A DNA stretch of 64,000 bases from Flavobacterium magnum (GCF_003055625.1 NZ_CP028811.1:1302001-1366000), one strand, 5' to 3'; positions 27,409 through 36,906 are shown, counted from the stretch's first letter. The notes: generated by a model not told the origin, from the sequence alone. Translations and numbers: made by a program.

Positions 27409-28065
27409 TTATTTCCTGATGAGCATATCGATGAAACCGCTTTCGATAGGCGTGAAGTCCGGAAAGTGGTACTGTGCTTCGTGTAAAATGGCTTCTTCCC
27501 CAATTCCGATGCTGGTCATCCCCGCTATGTTGGCAGCCTGGATCCCCGCCACGGAGTCCTCAAACACGATGGCTTTCTCGGCCGCAATGCCCAGCAGCGA
27601 TGCTGCCTTTATGAAAACTTCGGGGTCAGGCTTGGCAAGTGTCACATCGTTTCCGTCGACGATTGCATCGAAGTAGGAGATGATGTTTACTTTTTCGAGT
27701 ATAGGGCGGGCATTTTTACTCGCAGATCCTAAAGCGATCCCTTGGTCCTGTTCCTTTAAATATTGCAGTACCGGTAAAACGCCGGGCAGGATTTCGCTTT
27801 CGTCCATGTGCACGAGGTAGCCCAGGTAATCCTCATTTTTCTGCAGGAGCCAGCGGTCCTTGTCCTGCTGGGATGCGTCGATTTTGCCTAAGTTTAAAAT
27901 AATGTCTAAAGAGCGTACGCGGCTCACGCCTTTTAATTCTTCATTGTGTTCGGGCGTGAATTCAATCCCGAGTTCGCCCGCAATCTTCTGCCAGGCGAGG
28001 TAATGGTATTTTGCCGTGTCGACGATGACGCCGTCCAGGTCAAAAATAAATGCTTTCTTATTCAT
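27409..28065 (-). CDS. pgmB: Beta-phosphoglucomutase
   Basis: HAD-superfamily mutase of 218 residues that converts beta-glucose-1-phosphate to glucose-6-phosphate in the cytoplasm. It has FDLDGVIVDT with the phosphorylated aspartate near residue 8, the GVSR substrate loop, GSASKN, KPDPEVF and FEDSVAGIQAA. The ATG at 28065 (MNKKAFIFDLDG) is used; a TTG three codons earlier is unlikely. The start lies inside the end of the transporter gene (8-base overlap), so the two are coupled. Placement beside GH65 supports the beta-anomer assignment over a generic HAD phosphatase. Confidence 0.93.
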   Translation of the reverse strand: MNKKAFIFDLDGVIVDTAKYHYLAWQKIAGELGIEFTPEHNEELKGVSRVRSLDIILNLGKIDASQQDKDRWLLQKNEDYLGYLVHMDESEILPGVLPVLQYLKEQDQGIALGSASKNARPILEKVNIISYFDAIVDGNDVTLAKPDPEVFIKAASLLGIAAEKAIVFEDSVAGIQAANIAGMTSIGIGEEAILHEAQYHFPDFTPIESGFIDMLIRK

Positions 28066-29611
28066 TAATATCAATCTTTTTATTTGTGGAAACGGCCAGC
28101 GTCAGCAAGCCAGCGAGGATCATTGAACAGCCGCCGATAATCAGCGCGTACACCGGCTCGCTGTTGAAAAATTCTTTAAGCAGGAAGCCTAAGATGGTGC
28201 CCGCAACAATCTGTGGGATTACGACAAAGAAGTTAAAGACGCCCATATAGTATCCCATTTTTGCTGATGGCAGCGCGCCCGATAGCATGGCGTACGGAAT
28301 GGAGAGAATACTCGCCCAGGCGATTCCCACGCCAACCATCGCCAGCAAGAGCCCAACTTTGTCAGAAAGGAAGTAAACGGAAATCAGTCCCAACCCTCCG
28401 GCGATCAGCGCGAGCATATGGGTGAACTTGTTGCTCGTGCGGCGGGCCAGCACCGGCAGCAGGAATGCTACTGCAGCCGCTACACCATTGTAAACGGTAA
28501 ACATGACGGATACCCAGTCGGCAGCGTCGTTGTACACTTTTGACGTCGAATCACTCGTGCCAAATACATGCCCGGTCACCGCTTTGGTAGTGTATATCCA
28601 CATCGCAAAAAGGGCAAACCACGAGAAAAACTGCACCCACGCCAGTTGTTTCATGGTTTTGGGCATGTTCAGTAAATCGGTTACAATGATGGTGAAACCA
28701 TTGCGTACGTCTCGTTTCCGAAGTTGCGAAACCATAGAAAACAGGAAACCGACCACCAAAAGCCCGATAGACAGGATGTACAGTTCCTTATGCTGGTTGT
28801 TCTCGCCATTTTCATTTAATTGTTGGTTGATGTGGTGGACATAAAAAGTAGCTACCGCACCAATAATCAGGAGTAACAAACCGATAGACAGCTGTCGCCT
28901 GACCGTTACACCGCTTTGTGTAGCCATCCGTTCATGGTGGTTCTTCGTTGCATGTTCCCGTTTGCTCTCTTCAAAAGCTTCGAGTTCTTCAGGCGAATAT
29001 TCTTTAGATTTGAGAACTGTCCAGAGCACGGCGAGCAGGAACGTTACGCCGCCGACATAAAATGACCATTTTACCGAAGGCGGGATAATGCCTTTAGGGG
29101 CTGTGTTTTCAATGCCGATCCAATTGGTAAAAACGTAGGGCAGCGCCGATCCGACCACAGCACCTAATCCGATAAAAAAGCTCTGCATTGCAAAACCGAG
29201 CGTCCTTTGGTTTTCAGGAAGGTTGTCGCCTACAAACGCACGGAAAGGTTCCATGGAAATGTTTATCGAAGAGTCCATAATCCAAAGGGTGCCGATGGCA
29301 ATCCATAAAGTAGGGGAGTTGGGCATCATGAACAACGCCAGTGAAGATAAGATGGCGCCTGCGAGGAAATAAGGCCGCCGTCTGCCCAGTCGTGTCCAGG
29401 TCCTGTCTGAGAAATAGCCTACGATGGGCTGGATAATCAATCCGGTGAGTGGTGCCGCGAGCCAGTAAAGGCCGATTTTATCGACATCGGCGCCCAGAGT
29501 ATCAAAAATCCTTGAAGTATTTGCGTTCTGCAGTGCAAAACCAAATTGTATCCCAAGGAACCCGAAACTCATGTTCCAGATTTCCCAGAAACCTAATTTA
29601 CGCTTTTCCAT
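28058..29611 (-). CDS. MFS sugar transporter (SUT/GPH-like), probably maltose:cation symporter
   Basis: Inner-membrane carrier of 517 residues with twelve hydrophobic segments. The loop signature SDRTWTRLGRRRPYFLAG and the segment MDSSINISMEPFRAFVGDNL place it with the sucrose/maltose-type carriers of the major facilitator superfamily. A charged loop of about 40 residues (SKEYSPEELEAFEESKREH) splits the two halves. As first gene of the catabolic operon, ahead of pgmB and GH65, it most likely brings maltose or short maltodextrins from periplasm to cytoplasm. A perfect 8-bp inverted repeat abuts the start codon. Confidence 0.88.
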   Translation of the reverse strand: MEKRKLGFWEIWNMSFGFLGIQFGFALQNANTSRIFDTLGADVDKIGLYWLAAPLTGLIIQPIVGYFSDRTWTRLGRRRPYFLAGAILSSLALFMMPNSPTLWIAIGTLWIMDSSINISMEPFRAFVGDNLPENQRTLGFAMQSFFIGLGAVVGSALPYVFTNWIGIENTAPKGIIPPSVKWSFYVGGVTFLLAVLWTVLKSKEYSPEELEAFEESKREHATKNHHERMATQSGVTVRRQLSIGLLLLIIGAVATFYVHHINQQLNENGENNQHKELYILSIGLLVVGFLFSMVSQLRKRDVRNGFTIIVTDLLNMPKTMKQLAWVQFFSWFALFAMWIYTTKAVTGHVFGTSDSTSKVYNDAADWVSVMFTVYNGVAAAVAFLLPVLARRTSNKFTHMLALIAGGLGLISVYFLSDKVGLLLAMVGVGIAWASILSIPYAMLSGALPSAKMGYYMGVFNFFVVIPQIVAGTILGFLLKEFFNSEPVYALIIGGCSMILAGLLTLAVSTNKKIDINE

Positions 29612-29638
29612 TATCGTAATTTAAAGATGATACGATAA
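29611..29638 (-). promoter_or_regulatory. Inverted repeat overlapping the transporter start codon
   Basis: TTATCGTA (29611-29618) and TACGATAA (29631-29638) are perfect 8-bp arms with a 12-base spacer; the inner arm runs into the ATG. It could be an operator or an RNA hairpin that hides the translation start. It does not match the LacI-type palindrome at 30986-30999. The rest of the 247-base spacer to lacI is AT-rich; a GTTTTCG half-site occurs near 29668. Confidence 0.4.
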
Positions 29639-29858
29639 GCGCTGGGCTTATCAAAACTTAATTTTTGTTTTCGAAGCAAAAAATCGCAAGCCTTGATAAA
29701 TCAGTGGTAAATATATGAAAGTTTTTATATTTCGGTTTTTAGTTTCCTGATTTCCGGGAACAGATCCAAACTATAACGTAATAGTGTTTATAACATTATC
29801 CTCAACGCTGCCGGTTTAATGACGGCATTTCTCAAGCCATGTTACAGTCGACAGCCGG

Positions 29859-30884
29859 TTACTTCGTCGATTCCCGTTCGATCAGGCTGGTTTCAATCAC
29901 TTCGGTACGGTAGAGTTCCTCTGCCTCGTCGTCCTCCTCTGCTTCGAGCCTGTCAATAAGCATCTTGGCTGCTTTTTGCCCCATTTTGATTCCGTTCTGG
30001 CTCACGGTGCTGATCGTCGGGGTGGAGTATTGCGAAATTATGCCGTCGGTAAACGCAATCACGGACAGGTCTTCGGGGACGTGCAACCCCATCTTACGCG
30101 CCAGCTTGATAATCGTTACTGCAAACAACTCGTTGACGGCGAGCACGGCGTCGATGGCACGGTTTTCCATAAAGTCAGCGATTTGGGCCTCAAAATTCTC
30201 GATGTCTTCAATCTTGATGATAAGCTTTTCATTGAATGGAAGCTCGTTGTCCAGGATGGCCTTAGTATAGCCGTCGGTACGGAGCTTCCCGACGCTTACA
30301 TAATCAACGGTTGTCACCAATGCGATTTTATTTTTACCCATGTTCACCAGGTGCTGTACGGCTTCGTACGCGGCCATCTTGTCGTCGATAATCACTTTGT
30401 CGCAAAGCACCTCATTGGTCACGCGGTCAAACATCACAACCGGCATGCCCTGGTTGATGACCTCGGTGATGTGGTGGAAGTCACCTTTATATTGTGTCTC
30501 TTTAGAGAGTGACATCACAAAGCCGTCGATGCTGCCGTTAGCGAGCATTTCCATGTTGATGACTTCCTTGTCGAACGACTCGTTGGAGAGACAAACCACC
30601 ACGCTGTAGCCATGCTCGTTCGCCACCTGCTCAATCCCGCTGATGACGGTGGCGAAAAAATGGTGTACGATTTCCGGAATGATGATGCCTATCGTCTTGG
30701 TTTTCCGGTTTTTGAGGCTTAATGCGATATTGTTGGGCTTGTAGTTGTATAATTTGGCGAAAGCCTGCACTTTCTGGCGTGTGTCCTCGCTGATTTCCGG
30801 GCTGTCGCGCAACGATTTCGAGACCGTCGAAATCGAGACGTCGAGTTCTTTTGCAATTTGTTTGAGCGTGACCTTCCTTTTCAT
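29859..30884 (-). CDS. LacI-family transcriptional regulator of the glucan locus
   Basis: 341 residues: an N-terminal LacI helix-turn-helix (VTLKQIAKELDVSISTVSKS, about 5-24, plus hinge helix) and a periplasmic-binding-protein-like effector domain (GIIIPEIVHHFFATVISGIE onward). Cytoplasmic. It is transcribed divergently from susC and stands between the two arms of the alpha-glucan locus, so it most likely senses a maltodextrin-related sugar or sugar phosphate and controls both arms. In Bacteroides the sus operon instead uses the membrane regulator SusR, absent here. A perfect palindrome of LacI-operator type lies in the divergent region. Confidence 0.92.
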   Translation of the reverse strand: MKRKVTLKQIAKELDVSISTVSKSLRDSPEISEDTRQKVQAFAKLYNYKPNNIALSLKNRKTKTIGIIIPEIVHHFFATVISGIEQVANEHGYSVVVCLSNESFDKEVINMEMLANGSIDGFVMSLSKETQYKGDFHHITEVINQGMPVVMFDRVTNEVLCDKVIIDDKMAAYEAVQHLVNMGKNKIALVTTVDYVSVGKLRTDGYTKAILDNELPFNEKLIIKIEDIENFEAQIADFMENRAIDAVLAVNELFAVTIIKLARKMGLHVPEDLSVIAFTDGIISQYSTPTISTVSQNGIKMGQKAAKMLIDRLEAEEDDEAEELYRTEVIETSLIERESTK

Positions 30885-30912
30885 GTTTTCGGGATAAATA
30901 TTGTTTTGTGAA

Positions 30913-30943
30913 TAAAGATAAATTTAATTTTCACTTCTGTCAA
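30913..30943 (-). promoter_or_regulatory. Putative lacI promoter
   Basis: Minus strand: TTG, 20 bases, TATCTTTA. The -7 box matches TAnnTTTG except for the final base. It lies about 30 bases upstream of the lacI start and about 45 bases from the palindromic operator. Confidence 0.4.
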
Positions 30944-30985
30944 TTTCTACCTTAAAAATTTGGGTATTCCCGAAAGTTTTCAACA

Positions 30986-30999
30986 CGAAAACGTTTTCG
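30986..30999. promoter_or_regulatory. LacI-type operator palindrome
   Basis: CGAAAACGTTTTCG is a perfect 14-bp palindrome with the central CG typical of LacI-family operators. It lies between the divergent lacI and susC genes, 109 bases before the susC ATG. A weaker look-alike, CGAAAGTTTTC, lies about 16 bases upstream at 30971-30981 and could be a second, lower-affinity site. Confidence 0.7.
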
Positions 31000-31021
31000 G
31001 CAGGCAATAAAAACCGGTGAA

Positions 31022-31052
31022 GTTTTTTTAACGGCTTTTTTACATATTTTTA
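31022..31052 (+). promoter_or_regulatory. Putative susC promoter core
   Basis: TATTTTTA at 31045-31052 fits TAnnTTTG except for the last base, with a T-rich -33 region (GTTTTTTT) about 17-19 bases upstream. If correct, the palindromic operator is centred some 65 bases upstream of the transcript start, a place that suits an activator better than a roadblock repressor. Both boxes are degenerate. Confidence 0.3.
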
Positions 31053-31107
31053 ACATTCGAAGCAATAAAATCCAAGCAAAAACTCAATTTTAACTTAAAC
31101 AAAATGT

Positions 31108-34053
31108 ATGAAAACAATTTACACTAAGTTGTTAATTTTAGTACTGCTGCTTCCGCTAAGTGCCTTTGCTCAGGGTACTTTGAACGGTAAAGTCACTGAC
31201 CAGGCGTCAGGACAACCGTTGCCGGGGGTCAGCATCATCATCCAGAGTACCCAGAATGGTACTTCGACAGACATGGATGGAAACTTCTCCCTATCTAATG
31301 TGAAGCGCGGCGACAAGCTCGTTTTCTCATTTATCGGGTATAAGGAAGTCGTCCAAAACTATGACGGACAAAAATCCGTATCTGTCGTTATGGAAGAGCA
31401 ATCAAGTGAACTGCAGGAAGTTGTGGTTCAGGTGGGTTACGGTAGCGTGAAGAAAAAAGACGCGACCGGATCCGTAACCACAGTGAGCGAAAAGGATTTC
31501 AACCGCGGTGCCAATGTTACCACCGAAAACCTGCTTAATGGTAGGGTTGCAGGTCTTGTAATCAACACGAGTGGCGCACCGGGATCCGGTTCCCAGATCA
31601 GGATCCGTGGCGGCGGATCGCTTTTGGCCAGTAATGAGCCGCTGATCGTAGTTGATGGTTTGCCTATTGAAAACACGACTAACACCGGTTCTACCTCGTT
31701 TCTTGCGACATTAAATCCCAATACAGTGGAATCCATCAGTGTGTTGAAAGATGCGTCGGCGACTGCTATTTATGGTTCACGTGCATCCAATGGTGTGATT
31801 ATTATTACCACAAAACGCGGAGGTAAAGACTTGTCTTTTGAATATAATTTCCAATATGGATTAGGGAAGCTTGTGAAAACTATTGATGTCTTCAGCGGCG
31901 ATGAATACCGTGCCCTGATTGCAGACAAACTTCCGGGTAAAGTCACCTCACTAGGCACCGCTAACACAAACTGGCAGGATGCCATTTACAGGAAAACCGA
32001 CCTGGTGGACCAAAGCGCTACTTTGAGGGGCAACCTTTTTAAGACCATCCCGGCCAGACTTACGGTAGGAAGGACTTATCAGGAAGGATTAAGGCTCACC
32101 AATGAATTTACAAGGAACACCGTTGGCCTCGCCATGAGCCCGGTATTGTTCGACAATCATTTAAGGATGAGGATTAATGCCAATTATTCCAATGAAACCA
32201 ACAGGTTCGCCGACGGTGTTGAGGGCTCTGCCATCGCATTCGATCCGACACAACCTATATATGATGCCAATTCTCCCTATGGAGGTTTCTTCCAATACTA
32301 TACCGGCGATGGTACGCTTTCAGGATCAACCTTGTCGCCAAACGTGACAAGAAACCCTGTGGCTCAGCTGTTACAGACTTATGACAACGGAAGGAACAAC
32401 AGGACTTTCGGAAACATCGAAATGGACTACAAACTGCACTTCTTCCCTGATCTGCGCGTGGTTGTCAATGGTGGATTCGACGAGGCACACGGTGTGCGCA
32501 CCAGGCTTATGGGTCGCGATGCAGGATCTGCGCCAAGCAATGCCAACCAGCCTTTCGGAAAAGATGAATTGGAGTTGGAAAACAGGAGGAATAAACTGCT
32601 TGACGCATATTTTGTTTACAGTAAGACGATTAATGATTTCAGTTTTGAGTTGACGGCAGGGCATTCTTACCAGAAATTCGAATCAGAAAAATTCACCACC
32701 GGGAACCGTCGCGACCTGCTGGTTTTGGGGAACAGTCAGTTTCCTGAAACAGACAGAAGGACGCCAAACGTCCTGGAGGCCTATTTCGCAAGAACCAACC
32801 TGACACTGAACGACTTTTTACTTACCCTCTCTTATCGTAGGGATGGTACCTCGAGGTTTAGTAGCGACAACAGGTGGGGTAACTTCCCCGCGGCAGCTTT
32901 TGCATGGAAACTGAAAGATGCGTTGTTTAAGAACAGTGCCTCAGTATCTGACCTTAAATTGAGGCTTGGATACGGGATCACCGGAACGCAGAACTTCGAT
33001 TTTGCCAATGCTTACCTTCAAAAATTCATTACCGGAAGCGGTACGGCACAGTATTATTTCGGTGCGGGGCCGGTACCGATCGCACAGCCTGACAGGATCA
33101 GCCCTGACCTGAAATGGGAAGAAGCGACCACCTATAATGCCGGCCTTGATTTCGGGTTTGCCGAAAACAGGATTACCGGAAGTATTGATGCGTTTTACCG
33201 TGAAACCAATGACCTGATCCAGGATGCGCCTATTGCCGACGGCGGTAACAATTCGAATTATGCGATCCAGAATATTGGAAGCTTTACGACCAAAGGACTT
33301 GAATTTAGTATCAACGCCAATGTTGTAAAGACGGCTGATTTTAACTGGAATGTCAATTTCAATGCCTCGACTTTCCAGCGAAAAGTAACTGAACTGGCAA
33401 ACCACCAGGATGTATTGACCGGTGAAAACGTGGCGGGCACCGGATCTCCGGTATTACTTTTCAAGGAAGGTTTTTCCCCATTTTCTTACTACGTTTTCAA
33501 ACAATTGTACGATACGGACAACAATCCGATCGAAGGCGCTTACGCAGACTTAAATAACGACAACGTCATCAATGAATCTGACCGTTACGTTTATAAGAAC
33601 CAGGATCCTGATGTAACAATGGGCTTTGCTTCAACGATGAACATTGGCAATCTTGATTTCTCATTCAATTTGAGGGCCAGTATCGGAAACCACGTTTTTA
33701 ACGGGGTGAACGCAAGCCAGGCGCAATATGCGCTGTTGCAAAATGGCGCCGCGCTGAACAACCTTCCGAGTTCAGTACTTGATACTGATTTTAACACCAC
33801 TTCGAATGTGTTGAAGTCCGATATTTTTGTGGAAAATGCCTCTTTCCTGAGGATGGACAATATTACTTTGGGGTACACGTTCCCAAAATGGCTTGACGGA
33901 AAAGCTTCATTAAGGCTGTCTGCTGGTGTTCAAAACGCATTTGTATTGACAAAATACAGCGGATTGGATCCTGAGATTACCAACAATGGGCTCGACAAAA
34001 CAATTTATCCAAGGCAGAGAACGCTCTTGTTTGGAGCTAATGTAAAATTTTAA
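31108..34053 (+). CDS. SusC-like TonB-dependent outer-membrane transporter
   Basis: 981 residues with signal peptide (MKTIYTKLLILVLLLPLSAFAQ), a carboxypeptidase-regulatory-like domain (GTLNGKVTDQASGQPLPGVS, about 23-105), a plug domain containing QVGYGSVKKKDATGSV and PLIVVDGLPIE, then the 22-strand beta-barrel ending in an aromatic-rich strand (LFGANVKF). It imports alpha-glucan oligosaccharides across the outer membrane using TonB energy, with SusD as lid. Ten bases separate it from susD. The substrate is inferred from the amylase, GH31 and GH65 genes around it. Confidence 0.95.
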   Translation: MKTIYTKLLILVLLLPLSAFAQGTLNGKVTDQASGQPLPGVSIIIQSTQNGTSTDMDGNFSLSNVKRGDKLVFSFIGYKEVVQNYDGQKSVSVVMEEQSSELQEVVVQVGYGSVKKKDATGSVTTVSEKDFNRGANVTTENLLNGRVAGLVINTSGAPGSGSQIRIRGGGSLLASNEPLIVVDGLPIENTTNTGSTSFLATLNPNTVESISVLKDASATAIYGSRASNGVIIITTKRGGKDLSFEYNFQYGLGKLVKTIDVFSGDEYRALIADKLPGKVTSLGTANTNWQDAIYRKTDLVDQSATLRGNLFKTIPARLTVGRTYQEGLRLTNEFTRNTVGLAMSPVLFDNHLRMRINANYSNETNRFADGVEGSAIAFDPTQPIYDANSPYGGFFQYYTGDGTLSGSTLSPNVTRNPVAQLLQTYDNGRNNRTFGNIEMDYKLHFFPDLRVVVNGGFDEAHGVRTRLMGRDAGSAPSNANQPFGKDELELENRRNKLLDAYFVYSKTINDFSFELTAGHSYQKFESEKFTTGNRRDLLVLGNSQFPETDRRTPNVLEAYFARTNLTLNDFLLTLSYRRDGTSRFSSDNRWGNFPAAAFAWKLKDALFKNSASVSDLKLRLGYGITGTQNFDFANAYLQKFITGSGTAQYYFGAGPVPIAQPDRISPDLKWEEATTYNAGLDFGFAENRITGSIDAFYRETNDLIQDAPIADGGNNSNYAIQNIGSFTTKGLEFSINANVVKTADFNWNVNFNASTFQRKVTELANHQDVLTGENVAGTGSPVLLFKEGFSPFSYYVFKQLYDTDNNPIEGAYADLNNDNVINESDRYVYKNQDPDVTMGFASTMNIGNLDFSFNLRASIGNHVFNGVNASQAQYALLQNGAALNNLPSSVLDTDFNTTSNVLKSDIFVENASFLRMDNITLGYTFPKWLDGKASLRLSAGVQNAFVLTKYSGLDPEITNNGLDKTIYPRQRTLLFGANVKF

Positions 34054-34063
34054 TTAAAAGACT

Positions 34064-35677
34064 ATGAAAAAAATTAATTTTAACTTTTTCTACATCCTTT
34101 CCCTCTCATTGGTGCTGTTTTCGTGCGCGAATGAAATGAATGTAGTGTCTGAGGACGACGATATATTGTCGCCTGAAATCCTGTACAGTACGCCTGAGGG
34201 CTACAGGCAGGCATTGGCGGGAGTGTACGGTAACCTTGCCATTACGGGTACGGGTGACTCCGGATCGTCAAACCTTCAGGGTATTGATGCCGGTACGAGT
34301 AACTATGGCAGATGTCTGTGGTATTTGCAGGACATGACGACAGATGAGGTAATCTGGAGTTATGAAAACGATGCCGGGACAGCAGAGCTTCAGAGAACAA
34401 TCTGGACGCCAAGCAATGCGATTATCATTGGGATGTTCAGCCGCGTGATGCTCGAAGTATCATTTGCAAACGACTTCTTAAGGCAGACGAGCGACGAGAA
34501 AATTGCACAAAGAGGCAATACAGATCCGGCGTTTTTAGCCAATGTGAAGGATTACCGCAATGAGGCGAGGGTACTCAGGGCATATGCTTATTATGAAATG
34601 ATGGATTTATTTGGCAAAGCGGCCTTCGTGACCGAAAATGACCCACTTAATACCAAAGGGCCGGAATACAACAGGCAACAACTCTTTACCTTTATCGAAA
34701 GCGAGCTCAATGAAGTACTGCCTGAGCTGAAACCTGCCAGATCCAATGAGTATGGCAGGGTTGACAAGGCTTTCGCGCAAATGATCCTGGCTAAGATGTA
34801 CCTGAATGCGGAAGTTTACATCCAGCAGAACAGATACAATGACTGTATTACAAAATGCAATGAGATTATAGCAGGAGGGTATTCACTGAAACCAAATTAC
34901 CTCGATAATTTCAAAGCAGATAACAATACTTCAGAGGAGATGATCTTTACACTCCAGTCAGACGGTGCCGCAACGCAAAATTACGGTGCGACCACAATGC
35001 TTATCAATGGTCAGATAGGAGAATGGGAAGGCAATGGATCCGAGTTCGGTGTTGGAGGCTGGGGAGGCGCCCTGCGCGTGAGGAAACAACTTGTTCAGAA
35101 GTTTGATGGCGGTGAATTTGATTTCGACGCCAGGAAAACCTTTGGAACCGGTGTGGCTGACAATCCTAATAAGCAAAGAAGTATCGATATCAGCGATATC
35201 TCAGTGCGGACGCAAGGCTACATCCTTAACAAATGGTCAAATAAGACCGCTTCAGGACAAGCTGGCGTAAGCACCACTTTCGTTGATACGGACTTTCCCT
35301 TATTCAGGCTTGCCGACGTTTACCTGATGTACGCTGAAGCCACCTTAAGGGGTGGAAACGGAGACGCCGGACTGGCGCTTGGTTACGTGAATGCGTTGAG
35401 GGAAAGGGCAAACGGTGGTTCTGATGTAGGAAATATCACTTCGGGCCAGCTTACACTGGATTTCATCCTTGACGAAAGGGCTCGCGAATTGCACTGGGAG
35501 TCGCACAGGAGACAGGATCTGATCCGTTTCGGTAAATTTTCGGGCGGCAGCTACAACTGGGCCTGGAAAGGAAACGCCGCCAACGGTATTGCCATTTCCC
35601 CAAACCTGAATGTATTCCCTATTCCTACCGCGTCATTGCGTACCAATCCTAATTTAACTCAAAATACAGGTTACTAA
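34064..35677 (+). CDS. SusD-like starch-binding outer-membrane lipoprotein
   Basis: 537 residues. The signal peptide ends in a lipobox (LSLVLFSC, lipidated Cys 21). The helical TPR-rich SusD fold is indicated by the SPEILYSTPEGYRQALAGVY start and by the C-terminal RLADVYLMYAEA, ERARELHWESHRRQDLIRFG and FPIPTASLRTNP motifs common to RagB/SusD proteins. It caps the SusC channel at the cell surface and binds the oligosaccharide. Co-transcribed with susC (gap 10) and susE (gap 24). Confidence 0.95.
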   Translation: MKKINFNFFYILSLSLVLFSCANEMNVVSEDDDILSPEILYSTPEGYRQALAGVYGNLAITGTGDSGSSNLQGIDAGTSNYGRCLWYLQDMTTDEVIWSYENDAGTAELQRTIWTPSNAIIIGMFSRVMLEVSFANDFLRQTSDEKIAQRGNTDPAFLANVKDYRNEARVLRAYAYYEMMDLFGKAAFVTENDPLNTKGPEYNRQQLFTFIESELNEVLPELKPARSNEYGRVDKAFAQMILAKMYLNAEVYIQQNRYNDCITKCNEIIAGGYSLKPNYLDNFKADNNTSEEMIFTLQSDGAATQNYGATTMLINGQIGEWEGNGSEFGVGGWGGALRVRKQLVQKFDGGEFDFDARKTFGTGVADNPNKQRSIDISDISVRTQGYILNKWSNKTASGQAGVSTTFVDTDFPLFRLADVYLMYAEATLRGGNGDAGLALGYVNALRERANGGSDVGNITSGQLTLDFILDERARELHWESHRRQDLIRFGKFSGGSYNWAWKGNAANGIAISPNLNVFPIPTASLRTNPNLTQNTGY

Positions 35678-35701
35678 ACTTCAAATAAAAATCATATAAA
35701 A

Positions 35702-36844
35702 ATGAAAAATACATTTAAAATTTTAGCTGCATTCATCATGATCTCAGGATTATGGTCCTGCGAAAGCGAAGATAATTTCATGATTGCCGAACCGCAGGCC
35801 AATGCTTTCGCCATCCTTACCCCGGACACCGGTACTGCCGTTACAATCACGGAAGCCACACCTACAGCAAACACCGCCCTGACCCTGACCTGGGAAGACG
35901 TCACCTACGGTACCCCTACCTTAGTGAATTACACCGTTGAGTTCGCGTTAAACGGAACGGATTTCGCCAATCCGACAGTCATTACCACTGTTCCGGATAC
36001 GCGTTACGCCATGACTTTTGCCGATTTAGATGCCAAAGCCAAAGCGCTGGTCACGACGCCGGAAATACCATACGACGGATCACCTATCGCCATCGATGTG
36101 AGGATCAAGTCATCGATCGGAACTACGGCTTCAGAAGAAAAATATTCAGAAGTGACTACCATAGTGGTAACTTCTTTTATCCCTACAAACCCGCCTCTGA
36201 TTGATTATCCACAGCTTTATCTGGTAGGTCCTGCTTCAGAAGCCGGATGGGCCAACGGTGCCGACAACCAGCCGATGTTCAGGGACGCTAACAACGACAA
36301 GCTTTTTATCCTGACTGCCTACTTTAACGCGGGCCAATTGAAATTCCTTGCCAAATACGGCCAATGGGCCCCGCAATACGGTGGCGGTGGCGGATTTTTG
36401 GTGTTCAGGCCAACGGAATCCGATCCTGATCCATCTCCTATTGACATTGCAACTGCAGGTTATTATACTGTCACTGTAGATACCCAAGCGCTCACTTATT
36501 CTATCGTTCCTTATGATGCATCAGGGGCTGCAAGTTTTGATTCGGTAGGAATCATCGGTACCGGTACAAGTGATGACTGGACCAGCGACCAGAACCTGAC
36601 TGCCACGCCTCAGAATCCACACCTTTGGAAAGCCAGGGGTCTTGAGCTGACTGCAGAGAACGTTAAGTTCAGGGCGAACGACCAATGGGCGCTTCCCGGA
36701 AACTGGGGCGCGGGAACTTTTGAGTTGTTCGGGAAAACGTCTATTGATGGCGGCGACTTCAAAGCGGTCGACGTGAACGGTACTTATGATGTATACTTCA
36801 ATGACCTCGATGGCAGATATGCTTTCCTGCCAGCGCAACAATAA
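35702..36844 (+). CDS. SusE/SusF-type starch-binding outer-membrane lipoprotein
   Basis: 380 residues; lipobox SGLWSC with lipidated Cys 20. An N-terminal SusE domain (about 25-160, ending EKYSEVTTIVVTSF) is followed by two tandem beta-sandwich modules: YLVGPASEAGWANGADNQP onward, and SVGIIGTGTSDDWTSDQN onward. Bacteroides SusE has two such starch-binding modules and SusF three, so this is SusE-sized. It probably holds starch at the surface next to SusCD. A terminator-like hairpin follows it. Confidence 0.88.
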   Translation: MKNTFKILAAFIMISGLWSCESEDNFMIAEPQANAFAILTPDTGTAVTITEATPTANTALTLTWEDVTYGTPTLVNYTVEFALNGTDFANPTVITTVPDTRYAMTFADLDAKAKALVTTPEIPYDGSPIAIDVRIKSSIGTTASEEKYSEVTTIVVTSFIPTNPPLIDYPQLYLVGPASEAGWANGADNQPMFRDANNDKLFILTAYFNAGQLKFLAKYGQWAPQYGGGGGFLVFRPTESDPDPSPIDIATAGYYTVTVDTQALTYSIVPYDASGAASFDSVGIIGTGTSDDWTSDQNLTATPQNPHLWKARGLELTAENVKFRANDQWALPGNWGAGTFELFGKTSIDGGDFKAVDVNGTYDVYFNDLDGRYAFLPAQQ

Positions 36845-36860
36845 TTTGAGCTTCTAATAG

Positions 36861-36890
36861 CCAAGGGCCGTCTTCGGATGGCCCTTTTTA
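36861..36890 (+). terminator. Terminator-like hairpin between susE and the secreted amylase gene
   Basis: AAGGGCC (36863-36869) pairs with GGCCCTT (36880-36886) and runs into TTTTTAT. Only about 20 bases then remain before the amylase ATG, too little for a separate full promoter, so partial read-through from susCDE is the likely mode of expression. Confidence 0.75.
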
Positions 36891-36906
36891 TCTTAAAACC
36901 ATTCCT

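Noticed and set aside
29800..29845. TGCCG/CGGCA stem near the lacI 3' end as a terminator
   Set aside because: On the minus strand, the direction of lacI transcription, it is followed by GC-containing sequence and not by a T-run.
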